A DNA stretch of 64,000 nucleotides from Mesorhizobium carmichaelinearum (GTDB lineage: Bacteria; Pseudomonadota; Alphaproteobacteria; Rhizobiales; Rhizobiaceae), in assembly GCF_900199455.1 (NCBI RefSeq), contig NZ_FZQR01000005.1:1-64000 (forward strand), written 5' to 3'. The translations under genes were made by a program, and so were the position numbers. Below are positions 24,891 to 33,796 of the stretch, piece by piece (within the stretch, counting starts at the first letter, position 1; the number at the start of each line of letters is the position of its first letter). The notes under the pieces are model-generated. The model ran no database searches. It was not told the origin of the DNA and was given only the letters and a program-made list of their open reading frames with translations.

Positions 24891-27800
24891 CTAGTGGCGC
24901 AGGCTTGGTTCTAGATTGACGAACAACGCCGCGCCTTGCTCGATGGCTGATTTCGCCAAGACGACACGCTTACGGTACTGCCGGGATAATTCCTCTGATA
25001 CGCCCCATGTCCCGAGCATCTCATATGCATTGAGCAGGATTGGCACCGCATTTTGCTCATCGGCGGTAGCCAGGCTTTTGGAGAGCGCGGCAACAACATC
25101 CGTGCCCGAGGAGCCTCTAAGTAGAAGCAGATGTGCCTTTCGCCGATAGAGTTCGGCGAGCCAAGAAAGACTGCCACCTGCTTCGGCTTCCGCAGCCGCG
25201 GAAGAGACAAGCCTGAGGGCCTCGTCAGTCTCGCCTGTCCGGGCCAGAAGCTCCGCCAGCATGCCGTAGTAGACGGGATAGTCTTCCGGCGTTTGGAGTT
25301 CGCCGTGGATCGCGAGACCCTCCTTGATCTGGTCCCTGCCTTGCTCAACCCGAGCAGCATTTCCTTCGCACCAGCCTTCGAGAATCTGCGCTAAGGCGGC
25401 AAGGGAGGGCAGATGGTGGCGCTTCGTCAATTCGCGGATATCGGCGATGACGCCTCGCAGCGCCGAGAAATCGCGGCGATAGCAATCAAGCATCGCTTCG
25501 TTGATGTAGGCATGGGCGATACTACCAACATGCGCCGTTTGCATTGCCCAGCGCCTGGCTTCAGCCAACGACCGAACTGCGCTTGCGGCCCGGCCGATAA
25601 ACCATTGAGAGAGACCCCTATGCGACAGGCCGCAGACCCTAGCGTCATGGCCGCCGAACAGCGTGGCATTTCCTGCCCTCTGGCCTGTCCCATAGAGCGC
25701 AAGTCCTTCGTCGACCGCCGTGATGCAGTTCTTGTGATGCCCAAGATTAAATTCGATTGCCCAAACACAGTGTCTAGCCTGAAACTGCACTTCGGGGTCG
25801 TCGACATCCCTCAGGTCGGTCAGGACGGTCCGTGCGCGTTCCCCGTCGATGGTGGAGTCGGTGAACCACCAACCCCAGTAGATCGGAAACCACTTCGCAC
25901 GCTCGGCGAGTGGCCGCCGCCTGGCGATCTCTACCCCGTCCTCGTAAAGTTTGCGGGCCGGCAGCGAGTTTGGACCTTCCGTGGCTGTAAGTATCGGCCC
26001 CAGCGGCATCATCGCGGCGAGGCGCAAGACGTCCTGCTTGTCCGGCCTTCTCACTCGCTGGCAAAGGGTCATGGCATGGTCAAGAATCTGTCTCGCCTCG
26101 GCCATTGCAGAGCGGACGTAGCTTTCCCGACCGGCTGCGATGAACTGATCGATCGCTTCCTCGATAAGGCCAGCGCGTTCAGCATGCTCTGCCAGTTCAG
26201 CCGTACCCAGCCATGGAGCCAGATTTCGGTCGCGGCCGACAGTGGAGAAAAGCGACTGATGAAGGGTCTGCCGTCTCCTCCGCAGCAGTGCATTGTAGAT
26301 TGTCTCCCGGATCAGGGCATGACGAAATCCATAGTCGGGCTCGCCGGAAGGCCTGACCCGGATCAGGAATTCCGCCTCGATGAGGGTGTCCAGTGCGTTC
26401 CTGATCGTCTCGTCACTGTATTCCGGCAACAGCTTCCGGAGCAATTCCAGATTGAAACGATTGCCGGCGACGGCCGCCGCTCGTGCCACATCCTTTGCGG
26501 GGCCCAAGGCTTCCAGCCTGGCTTCAACGATGCCTTCAAACACCGATATTCGGCTGGATGAGCCGGCTGGCGCAAGGCGATCCGTTATGGAGGCTGCATT
26601 TTCGGCGATCCATTGGCAGATTTCCTCGATGAAAAGAGGCACGCCCCCGGTTACCTCCTCCACCATGCTAACGAGTTCCGAGTGCGTGGCTGACCCGATT
26701 TCCGGCCGCATGGCCATGATTGCCTGTCGCGTTTCCTCGCGGTCGAGCGGCTTCAGAGTGATATGCGACAAGTCCCGGAACACTGAATAAATCTCAGACC
26801 CAGGTCGTGCAGTCATTATGAGAAGCACGGGCAGCCGATGAATGAAGAGCGCAAGTTCCGCCAGCAATTGCCTCGATGTGGGGTCGATCCAATGTATGTC
26901 TTCGACCACCAGGATGAGTGGTCCGCGTTTGCATATGGCTTCGATGCTTCTGCGAGCCGCCCAGGTGGCTTTCTCCCAGATGACCTTGAGATCAGCCTCT
27001 TTCAGAGTGGGGTTCGATCCCTCAGCCCCAAGCAGAAACGAGAAGATGTCGACCACTTCGTCATCGTGAACGCTTTGATTTCCGAAGACCTTCGCTACGT
27101 CTGAAGTCTCCAGCCGACCCTCTTTGCCAGCCAGTTCACTGCGAACATTTTGCAGCAGAGGATAAAGGGCCGAGTGGGAGCCGCCGGGCTGACATTGAAA
27201 AAGCAGCAATTTTGCCCGCTGAAAGCGTGTCCTCTTGCGGACTTCATAAAGCAGGCGGGACTTGCCGATACCGGCCTCACCCTGAACCAAAACGACGCCG
27301 CCCTTGCCGGCGACAGCATCGCGCCAACATGCGGCGATGGTGGCCAGTTCGTCCCCACGGCCTATAAACGTATTGTTCAAGCGCCCGAAGGCGAAGAAGC
27401 GGTCGACGTCCCGCTTGTGGCTGATGGCACGCCAAGTTCGCTCCGGCTCCGCGAAACCCTTAATAACGTGAGTGCCACGAAAACTGAAAACGTGGGACCG
27501 CCGCGCCAGATTTCGGGTCTCGTCGGACACCAATATTGCATCCGGCTGAGCCATAGCTTGAAGCCGCGTCGCCATGGCCAAAGCAGGGCCCGTGACGCTG
27601 GCATGCGCGGTGTTACCGCCGTCCTCGTGGACGAGGGTCATGGATGTAGCGATCCCGACCCGGACATGTAGGTCCGTATGGTCTTTCTCCAGCCCGACCC
27701 GCTTGCACGCTTCAATGATTTCGAGCCCGGCCCGTATCGCCTGCGATGCCGCGTCCTTTGCCTCCATCTCTGCTGGAAAAAGTGCGACACCGCCGTCGCC

Positions 27801-28052
27801 GGCTTCCATCACGACAACGCCCGAGTACGATGAGATTGCCTGTCTTGCCTCACGCCGAAAGGCCGACTCCAGTTCGTCATAGTCCTCGATATCCAGAGCT
27901 GCGAGCAGGTCGGTCGATCCGACCAGATCATAACAGAGAGCTGTCATAACGCGCCGCTCGCTGCGAACGTCGGACACACTACTGTCGTCCCTGCTCACGA
28001 CGCTGTTGGTAAGGGCCACGATTGGAGGCTCTACTCGAGGCTTTTCCGACAT
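24891..28052 (-). CDS. Class III cyclase domain, AAA ATPase and TPR signalling protein
   Basis: 1053 residues in three parts. Residues 33-210 are a class III nucleotidyl cyclase homology domain (YDLVGST with the first metal Asp at 42; EAGDGGVALF with the second at 86). Next comes a large AAA/STAND ATPase with Walker A GEAGIGKSRLL (about 265) and Walker B LILVVEDIHWIDPTS (about 375). The second half is helical, TPR-like (COG3899 type). Such proteins sense signals and oligomerise; many cyclase domains of this type are inactive. First gene of the YcaO operon, it is probably its sensor or regulator. An internal start at about 27947 is possible. Confidence 0.87.
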   Translation of the reverse strand: MSEKPRVEPPIVALTNSVVSRDDSSVSDVRSERRVMTALCYDLVGSTDLLAALDIEDYDELESAFRREARQAISSYSGVVVMEAGDGGVALFPAEMEAKDAASQAIRAGLEIIEACKRVGLEKDHTDLHVRVGIATSMTLVHEDGGNTAHASVTGPALAMATRLQAMAQPDAILVSDETRNLARRSHVFSFRGTHVIKGFAEPERTWRAISHKRDVDRFFAFGRLNNTFIGRGDELATIAACWRDAVAGKGGVVLVQGEAGIGKSRLLYEVRKRTRFQRAKLLLFQCQPGGSHSALYPLLQNVRSELAGKEGRLETSDVAKVFGNQSVHDDEVVDIFSFLLGAEGSNPTLKEADLKVIWEKATWAARRSIEAICKRGPLILVVEDIHWIDPTSRQLLAELALFIHRLPVLLIMTARPGSEIYSVFRDLSHITLKPLDREETRQAIMAMRPEIGSATHSELVSMVEEVTGGVPLFIEEICQWIAENAASITDRLAPAGSSSRISVFEGIVEARLEALGPAKDVARAAAVAGNRFNLELLRKLLPEYSDETIRNALDTLIEAEFLIRVRPSGEPDYGFRHALIRETIYNALLRRRRQTLHQSLFSTVGRDRNLAPWLGTAELAEHAERAGLIEEAIDQFIAAGRESYVRSAMAEARQILDHAMTLCQRVRRPDKQDVLRLAAMMPLGPILTATEGPNSLPARKLYEDGVEIARRRPLAERAKWFPIYWGWWFTDSTIDGERARTVLTDLRDVDDPEVQFQARHCVWAIEFNLGHHKNCITAVDEGLALYGTGQRAGNATLFGGHDARVCGLSHRGLSQWFIGRAASAVRSLAEARRWAMQTAHVGSIAHAYINEAMLDCYRRDFSALRGVIADIRELTKRHHLPSLAALAQILEGWCEGNAARVEQGRDQIKEGLAIHGELQTPEDYPVYYGMLAELLARTGETDEALRLVSSAAAEAEAGGSLSWLAELYRRKAHLLLLRGSSGTDVVAALSKSLATADEQNAVPILLNAYEMLGTWGVSEELSRQYRKRVVLAKSAIEQGAALFVNLEPSLRH

Positions 28053-28268
28053 GCTACGGGTGCCTTGGCTGGCGGCGTGGGAGCGATACTATCAAATGCG
28101 CTAATATTCACCAGAGCGCTCGGGCGACCCTCATCTTATCACAAGCGATACTTCGGACGACGTACGTCACGCTCCCTGACCGCCCAATCTCACGAGATTG
28201 CCGAAAGCAGGATGAGTCTCTCGCAGTTCGTCCAGCTCAGCCACGCCATCATGGCTGGCCCGACGGTC

Positions 28269-29294
28269 TCACGAACCGGCGACGTCAAGAACGGCTTGGG
28301 CGAAGGCCTTCGGCGCCTCCTGAGGGAGGTTGTGCCCGACACCTCCCCCGATCTGCCGATGCTCGTACTTGCCAGTGAACATCTTGGCGTATGAACTCGG
28401 CGCTGGATGCGGCGCGCCGTTGGCGTCGCTCTCCAGCGTGATGGTCGGGACCCCGATGGTCGGAGCGGCGGCCAGTTGTTTCTCCATTTCGGCGTACTCG
28501 GCCTCGCCTTCGGCCAGACCGAGCCGCCAGCGGTAGTTGTGGACCACGATATCGACGTGATCAGGGTTGTCGAAGGCCGCCGCGCTGCGCGCGTAGGTGG
28601 CGTCATCGAATGCCCATTTCGGCGAAGCGAGTTGCCAGATCAGCTTGTTGAAATCGCGCCGGTTTTTCTCGTAGCCAAGACGGCCGCGTTCCGTCGCGAG
28701 GTAGAACTGGTACCACCACTCGAACTCGGCCTGCGGCGGCAGGGGCATCTTGCCGGCCTCTTGGCTACCGATAAGGTAGCCACTGACTGCAACCAGCGCC
28801 TTGACGCGCTCGGGCCAGAGCGCGGCGACGATGTCAGCTGTCCGGGCGCCCCAGTCGAAGCCCGCCAGGACCGCGGTTTTGATCTTGAGACTATCCATGA
28901 AGGCAGTGAGATCGACGGCGAGCGCCGCAGGCTCGCCGTTGCGAAATGTCCCGGTGGAACGAAAGAGCGTCCCCCCATAGCCGCGCAGGTAGGGTACCAG
29001 CACGCGATGCCCCGCCGATGCAAGCATTGGCGCAACGTCGACGAAGCTGTGAATGTCGTACGGCCAGCCATGCAAGAGCACGACCGGCGGGCCATCGGAC
29101 GGGCCGGCCTCGGCATACTCGATTTTGAGCACGCCGGCATCGACCTGCTTCAGCGGGCCGAAGGACGCGTCCGGTTGTCCGGTCGCCTGCGCGCCGAACA
29201 CGACCGGCATGGCGAACTGGCCGGCGGCGGCAAGAGCGGCCGCGCCGAGCAGCCGGCGGCGCTGATGGTCGACCTTTTCGCGAGCTGTGCTCAT
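28269..29294 (-). CDS. Tat-exported epoxide-hydrolase-like alpha/beta hydrolase
   Basis: 341 residues. A twin-arginine signal (HQRRRLLGAAALAAAGQFAM) directs export. The fold has the oxyanion motif LLHGWPYD, the Asp nucleophile in GFDWGARTA as in epoxide hydrolases and haloalkane dehalogenases, and the catalytic His in GGVGHNLPQEAP. Tyr residues in the cap, as in WWYQFYLATERG, favour epoxide hydrolase. It ends 216 bases before the YcaO operon on the same strand. Exported members of this group are often stress- or catabolism-related; the substrate is unknown. Confidence 0.85.
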   Translation of the reverse strand: MSTAREKVDHQRRRLLGAAALAAAGQFAMPVVFGAQATGQPDASFGPLKQVDAGVLKIEYAEAGPSDGPPVVLLHGWPYDIHSFVDVAPMLASAGHRVLVPYLRGYGGTLFRSTGTFRNGEPAALAVDLTAFMDSLKIKTAVLAGFDWGARTADIVAALWPERVKALVAVSGYLIGSQEAGKMPLPPQAEFEWWYQFYLATERGRLGYEKNRRDFNKLIWQLASPKWAFDDATYARSAAAFDNPDHVDIVVHNYRWRLGLAEGEAEYAEMEKQLAAAPTIGVPTITLESDANGAPHPAPSSYAKMFTGKYEHRQIGGGVGHNLPQEAPKAFAQAVLDVAGS

Positions 29295-29462
29295 TTGCCG
29301 GCTTCCTGTCCTTGCGGCGCAAGCTCAACGCTGCGCAGGCTCGGCGGCGACTATGCGCTTGGTCGAAACGCCACACCAGTCAGATTTTCGCCGGCCAACC
29401 AGACGCTTTGCCAGGTCCGGCGCAGCCGGAGGCTCGAACTGAACCGTCCTTCGCGAGAGCAC

Positions 29463-30587
29463 TCATCGCGAAGCTGCGCGGGCGAAACGATCGATCCTGA
29501 AATCATCGAGCGGTGTCTCGCAACCACCGGCCATGATGAGCTCGGCCATGGCGTCGCCGACGCCCGGACCGAGCTGGAAGCCGTGCCCGCAGAAGCCGAA
29601 GGCGTGGAACAGGCCGGGCGTCGTCACCGAGGCTCCCATGACCGGCAGCATGTCCCGCACATAGCCCTCGCAGCCAGACCAGGTGCGGATGATCGCGACC
29701 TCTGCAATTGCCGGCAGCAGCCGCGCGACCGCGCGCAATTGCATCGGCAGCCGCATCGGGTCGGCGACCGCGTGGCCCGGATCGAGGTCCACCGCGACCC
29801 TTTCGGCGGCGCCGCCGAAGACGATGTTGCCTCGCTCGACCTGGCGCAGATAGGCGCCATGGTCCTTGTCGCGCGTCCAGATGCCGATCACCGGCAGAAT
29901 CCGATGCGGCAATGGCTCGGTCACACCCATTTGCGGGCCGTAGGCGTCGAGCGGGACGTCTTCGCCGAACTGTGCGGCAATGCGCGCGCCCCACGCTCCG
30001 GCTGTGTTGAGCAGGCATTCGGCGGCGAATGCACCTTTCGAACTGGTGACAAGGAAACCGGAGCCCGTGTGGGTGATCCTCTCGACCTCGGCTCCCTCGA
30101 TGATTTGCGCCCCCAGTTTGCGGGCGGCTTCGGCAAAGGCGGGCGCGATCAAGCGCGGATTGCCGCTGCCGTCCTGCGGCGAGAATGATGCGGCGATCGC
30201 GTCAGGGCCGAGGCCGGGAAAGCGGGAACGGATCTCGCGTGGGCCAAGTTCCTCCAGCTCGAGCCCCCACGGCCGCGCGGCCTGGGCATAGGCCCGCATG
30301 TCGGCAAGGCTTCCTTCATCGAAGATCAGCCTGAGATGGCCGGTGGCGCGGAACTCGACGTCGCGGCCGAGCATCTTGTCGGCCTCGGCCCATAGCCGGA
30401 GCGAGCGGTGGGCCAGCGGAAGCTGGGATAGATGGCGTCCCGTGCGCCGGATGTTGCCGAAGGAGGCGACGGTCGCGCCAGTACCGACCCGGTTGCGTTC
30501 GATCAGCGTCACGCGCGCGCCGCGCCTGGCGAGGAAATAGGCCGAAGCCGTCCCCATCAGTCCACCGCCCAGCACGATCACATCCAT
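29463..30587 (-). CDS. FAD-dependent amine/amino acid oxidase, DAO family
   Basis: 374 residues. FAD motif VIVLGGGLMGTASAYFLARR at the N-terminus with RVTLIERNRVGTG; the family motif FGFCGHGFQLGPGVGDAMAE is at the C-terminus. The start at 30587 has AAGGA upstream. The family oxidises secondary or primary amines of D-amino acids, sarcosine or cyclic imino acids. It is divergent from a LysR gene 115 bases away that probably controls it. It may supply or share substrate with the HyuA/HyuB and opine-oxidase-like genes on the other side. Confidence 0.87.
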   Translation of the reverse strand: MDVIVLGGGLMGTASAYFLARRGARVTLIERNRVGTGATVASFGNIRRTGRHLSQLPLAHRSLRLWAEADKMLGRDVEFRATGHLRLIFDEGSLADMRAYAQAARPWGLELEELGPREIRSRFPGLGPDAIAASFSPQDGSGNPRLIAPAFAEAARKLGAQIIEGAEVERITHTGSGFLVTSSKGAFAAECLLNTAGAWGARIAAQFGEDVPLDAYGPQMGVTEPLPHRILPVIGIWTRDKDHGAYLRQVERGNIVFGGAAERVAVDLDPGHAVADPMRLPMQLRAVARLLPAIAEVAIIRTWSGCEGYVRDMLPVMGASVTTPGLFHAFGFCGHGFQLGPGVGDAMAELIMAGGCETPLDDFRIDRFARAASR

Positions 30588-30624
30588 GGTTATTCCTTGC
30601 GCCGAGCGGACAATCCCTGACAGC

Positions 30625-30639
30625 GCCGATCTTGTCGGC
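30625..30639. promoter_or_regulatory. Candidate LysR operator between the oxidase and lysR
   Basis: GCCGA-N5-TCGGC is a perfect dyad of LysR-site size in the 115-base divergent region. A second dyad, CCATA (30677-30681) with TATGG (30691-30695), lies next to the lysR ribosome site and could be the autoregulatory half. Neither has been compared with a binding profile. Confidence 0.35.
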
Positions 30640-30702
30640 ACCGCGGGATTGCGTCAAAGATGGGTTTGGAGAATAACCATAAGCTCAGCCTATGGAGTGG
30701 CA

Positions 30703-31608
30703 ATGCGGGCGCGTCAGCTCGAAGTGTTCATCGCCGTGATGCGCGCGGGCACCGTGACCGCCGCGGCGCGGATGCTGAACATTTCCCAGCCCGCGCTCAG
30801 CCAGATCCTGCTTCACACCGAAGACGAACTCGGCTTCACGCTGTTCGAGCGGGTGAAGGGCCGGCTGCGGCCGACCCCGGAGGCGCTCGAGATTTTTGCC
30901 GATGCCGAGCGGCTGTCGGCAGGGCTGGAGGGCTTGCGCCGCAAGACCACCGACCTGCGTCTGGGCCGGACCGGGCTGGTGCGGGTGGCGGCCTCGCCGC
31001 CGCCGGCCATGGCGATCTTGCCGCGCGCTTTCACCAGCTTCCGGGCGCAGCATCCCGATATATTGCTGCGCTCCCACATGGCGCCGATCGCCGCCATCGT
31101 GGACATGCTGCGTGCCGGCGATGCCAGTCTCGGCGTCGCCTTGGACGACCGCCTGCCTCCCGACATCGAGGCGGAAGTAATCGGCAGCGTCGGCTTCTCC
31201 TGCCTGCTGCCCGCCGGGCATGCATTGGCCGGGAAAACCGAGCTGACGCTCGCCGATCTCGCCGGCGAGGACTTGATATCCTATCGCGGCAACACCCGCC
31301 CCGCTGACGAGTTGGCTCATGCGGCGCGTGCGCAGGGTGTGGCGCTTTCGCCGTCGCTCGAGATCGATGTTTCCATCTCGGCGGTCGGCTTCGTCCAGGC
31401 CGGCCTGGGTGTCGCGCTGGTCGACGCGCTGCTGCCCTGGCAGCAGTTTGCCGGGCTTGCCGTCCGGCCACTGGCGAATGGGCCGGAATTTCCGATCGCG
31501 CTGCTCACGTCGCGCACACGGGCGCTTTCGCGGGCCGATGAGATGATGCGCGACCAGATCCGCGTAGCCTGTTCCGTCGTACTGGGCGGTGACAAGACAA
31601 GGGCATGA
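30703..31608 (+). CDS. LysR-type transcriptional regulator
   Basis: 301 residues. The helix-turn-helix is at residues 4-62 (LEVFIAVMRAGTVTAAARML, then ISQPALSQILLHTEDELG), and the effector domain begins around LVRVAASPPPAMAILPRAFT. ATG 30703 has GGAG seven bases upstream; the frame is open earlier without support. Divergent from the DAO-family oxidase and 105 bases ahead of the hydantoinase operon, it may control both. The helix sequence resembles regulators of arginine/opine catabolism, which fits the neighbours. Confidence 0.88.
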   Translation: MRARQLEVFIAVMRAGTVTAAARMLNISQPALSQILLHTEDELGFTLFERVKGRLRPTPEALEIFADAERLSAGLEGLRRKTTDLRLGRTGLVRVAASPPPAMAILPRAFTSFRAQHPDILLRSHMAPIAAIVDMLRAGDASLGVALDDRLPPDIEAEVIGSVGFSCLLPAGHALAGKTELTLADLAGEDLISYRGNTRPADELAHAARAQGVALSPSLEIDVSISAVGFVQAGLGVALVDALLPWQQFAGLAVRPLANGPEFPIALLTSRTRALSRADEMMRDQIRVACSVVLGGDKTRA

Positions 31609-31713
31609 GCAAGACGGGGGCATAAGCAAGACTTATATCGTTCCGCGTCATCCGTCTTGGACCCGGCCATCCTGTCGTGTCAGCTTTGGTTGGCAGACAG
31701 GAAGGGACGCATC

Positions 31714-33792
31714 ATGGACGGTGCCATCGCGGCGGACGAAGCGCGGAACGAAGCCGACTGGAAGGTTGGCGTCGATATCGGCGGCACATTCATCGATTTC
31801 TGCGCGCTGGAAGCAAATTCCGGGCGCGTCGCCTCGCTGAAAGTGCTGACGACGCCGGAAGATCCGGGTGCCGAGCTGATGACGGGCCTTACCCTTCTCG
31901 CCGAGCGCGAAGGCTTTGATCCCAAACGCATGACGCGTTTCGTGCATGGCACGACTGTCGGCATCAACACCATCATCCAGCGCAAGGGCGCGCCGCTCGC
32001 GCTGTTCACCAATGCCGGCTTCGAGGACGTGATCGAACTGGCGCGGCTGCGCATGCCGGACATGTATTCGCTGTTCTGTTCGCGGCCGGACCCGCTGATC
32101 GCGCGCGACATGGTGTTCGGCATCCCGGCGCGCATGCGCGCCGATGGCAGCGAATCCCAGGCGCCTGATATGGCGGCGGTGGAGCGTGCGGTGGGGGTGG
32201 CGAAAGCGAACGGGGCGCAGGGGATCATCGTCTGCTTCCTCCATGCCTGGCGCAACGCCGCGCAGGAAGCCTCGGTCAAGGCGGCGATCACCCGTCTCGC
32301 GCCCGATCTGTTCGTCTTCTCTTCGGCCGAGGTGTGGCCGGTCATCCGCGAGTATGAGCGCAGCTCGACCGCCATCCTCAACGGCTATGTCCATCCGCGC
32401 GTGTCGGGCTATCTGACGGCGCTGGAAGAGCGGCTGAAGGGCCGTGGCGTGCCGGCCCGCCCAATGCTGACGAAGTCGAATGGCGGGCTGATGAACGCCG
32501 CCGAAGGCAAGCGCGCCTGCGTCAACATGCTTTTGTCGGGAACGGCCTCCGGCGTCATCGGCGCTTCGTGGCTGGCGCGCCAGGCCGGTGAGGACAAGAT
32601 CCTTACCCTCGACATCGGCGGGACCTCGGCCGATTTCGCGCTCATCATCGACGGCGAGGCGCAGTTTGGGACAGGTGAGCTGATCGGCGAATTCCCGCTG
32701 CATATCCCCTCCGTATCGGTGAGTTCGATCGGTGTCGGCGGCGGTTCGATCGCCACTGTCGACGCGCAAGGGGTACTGCGGGTCGGGCCGGAATCGGCCG
32801 GTTCGACGCCAGGGCCGGCCTGCTATGGCCGTGGCGGCGAACGGGCGACGGTGACGGATGCCATGGTGGTGTGCGGATGGCTTGGCCACAGCGAGATGGC
32901 CTATGGCCAGCTGCGGATCGATACGCAGCTGGCGCATCGCGCGGTCGGCGACCTTGCCGCCCGGCTTGGCCGCCCGGTCGAGCGGACCGCGCAGGCGATC
33001 CTCGATATCGCGGTGTCGGAAATGTTCGTCGAGGTCGAGAAGCTTGCCTCGCGCGCCGGCGTCGACTTGCGCGATTTCACGCTAATGCCCTTTGGTGGCG
33101 GCGGCCCGATGCTCGGCGCCTTTCTTGCCCGCGAGCTCGGCATGAAGCGCGTCATGGCGCCCCGTCGCCCCGGTGTTGTGTCGGCGCTCGGTGGGCTGGT
33201 GGCGGATCTGCGCGGCGATTTCATCCGCACCATCTTCAGCCCACTGTCGGCCGTGGCACTTGGCGGAATTCGCGAGGCCTTCGAGGCCCTGGCGCGCGAG
33301 GGTCGCGATTGGCTCGCGGCGCAGGGGCACGATGCGGCGGCTGAACTCAACCTCTCCTGCGACATGCGTTATGTCGGACAGAGTTACGAGATCGAGGTCG
33401 TTCTTCTGCCGGAATGGCTGGTGGACGGCAATTTGGCCGCCATCGAGCAGGCCTTCCACCTCTCCCATCAGCAGCTCTACGATTTCCACGACCCGGATGG
33501 CGAGATCGAGCTTGTGAACGTCCGGTTGTCCGCCGTAGGCGCCGGGCCGAAACTCTCCCTCCCGGTGACCGAGGAAGTGGAAATCGCGGCCATCCCGGCG
33601 CGCCGTCTCCCGGTCTACACGGGCGCGAGCGTCGAAACCGTCGACCTCCACGACCGCCAAGCCCTCGTGCCGGGCAGCACGTTCCACGGGCCTGCCGTGG
33701 TCGTTCAGGAAGACACCACCTTCGCTATTCCCGCTGGAGCGCAGGCACGGGTCGACCGCCATCTCAACCTTCTGCTTACCTTCGCGGAGTGA
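31714..33792 (+). CDS. hyuA: Hydantoinase/oxoprolinase subunit A (ATP-dependent)
   Basis: 692 residues. Sugar-kinase/actin-like ATP site: GVDIGGTFIDFCALE (from residue 18), HGTTVGINTIIQRKG, ILTLDIGGTSADFALI and SIGVGGGSIA. The start at 31714 follows AAGGG; a start 19 codons earlier is open but unlikely. HyuA with HyuB forms an ATP-driven ring-opening enzyme for 5-oxoproline, hydantoins, N-methylhydantoin or related lactams, or an acetone-type carboxylase relative. It is four bases before hyuB. The substrate here is probably a five-membered cyclic amide, from context. Confidence 0.9.
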   Translation: MDGAIAADEARNEADWKVGVDIGGTFIDFCALEANSGRVASLKVLTTPEDPGAELMTGLTLLAEREGFDPKRMTRFVHGTTVGINTIIQRKGAPLALFTNAGFEDVIELARLRMPDMYSLFCSRPDPLIARDMVFGIPARMRADGSESQAPDMAAVERAVGVAKANGAQGIIVCFLHAWRNAAQEASVKAAITRLAPDLFVFSSAEVWPVIREYERSSTAILNGYVHPRVSGYLTALEERLKGRGVPARPMLTKSNGGLMNAAEGKRACVNMLLSGTASGVIGASWLARQAGEDKILTLDIGGTSADFALIIDGEAQFGTGELIGEFPLHIPSVSVSSIGVGGGSIATVDAQGVLRVGPESAGSTPGPACYGRGGERATVTDAMVVCGWLGHSEMAYGQLRIDTQLAHRAVGDLAARLGRPVERTAQAILDIAVSEMFVEVEKLASRAGVDLRDFTLMPFGGGGPMLGAFLARELGMKRVMAPRRPGVVSALGGLVADLRGDFIRTIFSPLSAVALGGIREAFEALAREGRDWLAAQGHDAAAELNLSCDMRYVGQSYEIEVVLLPEWLVDGNLAAIEQAFHLSHQQLYDFHDPDGEIELVNVRLSAVGAGPKLSLPVTEEVEIAAIPARRLPVYTGASVETVDLHDRQALVPGSTFHGPAVVVQEDTTFAIPAGAQARVDRHLNLLLTFAE

Positions 33793-33796
33793 CGCC

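Noticed and set aside
28407..30188. Plus-strand open frame of 593 codons across the hydrolase and DAO genes
   Set aside because: It covers two well-supported minus-strand genes and translates to low-complexity Arg/Gly/Ala sequence.
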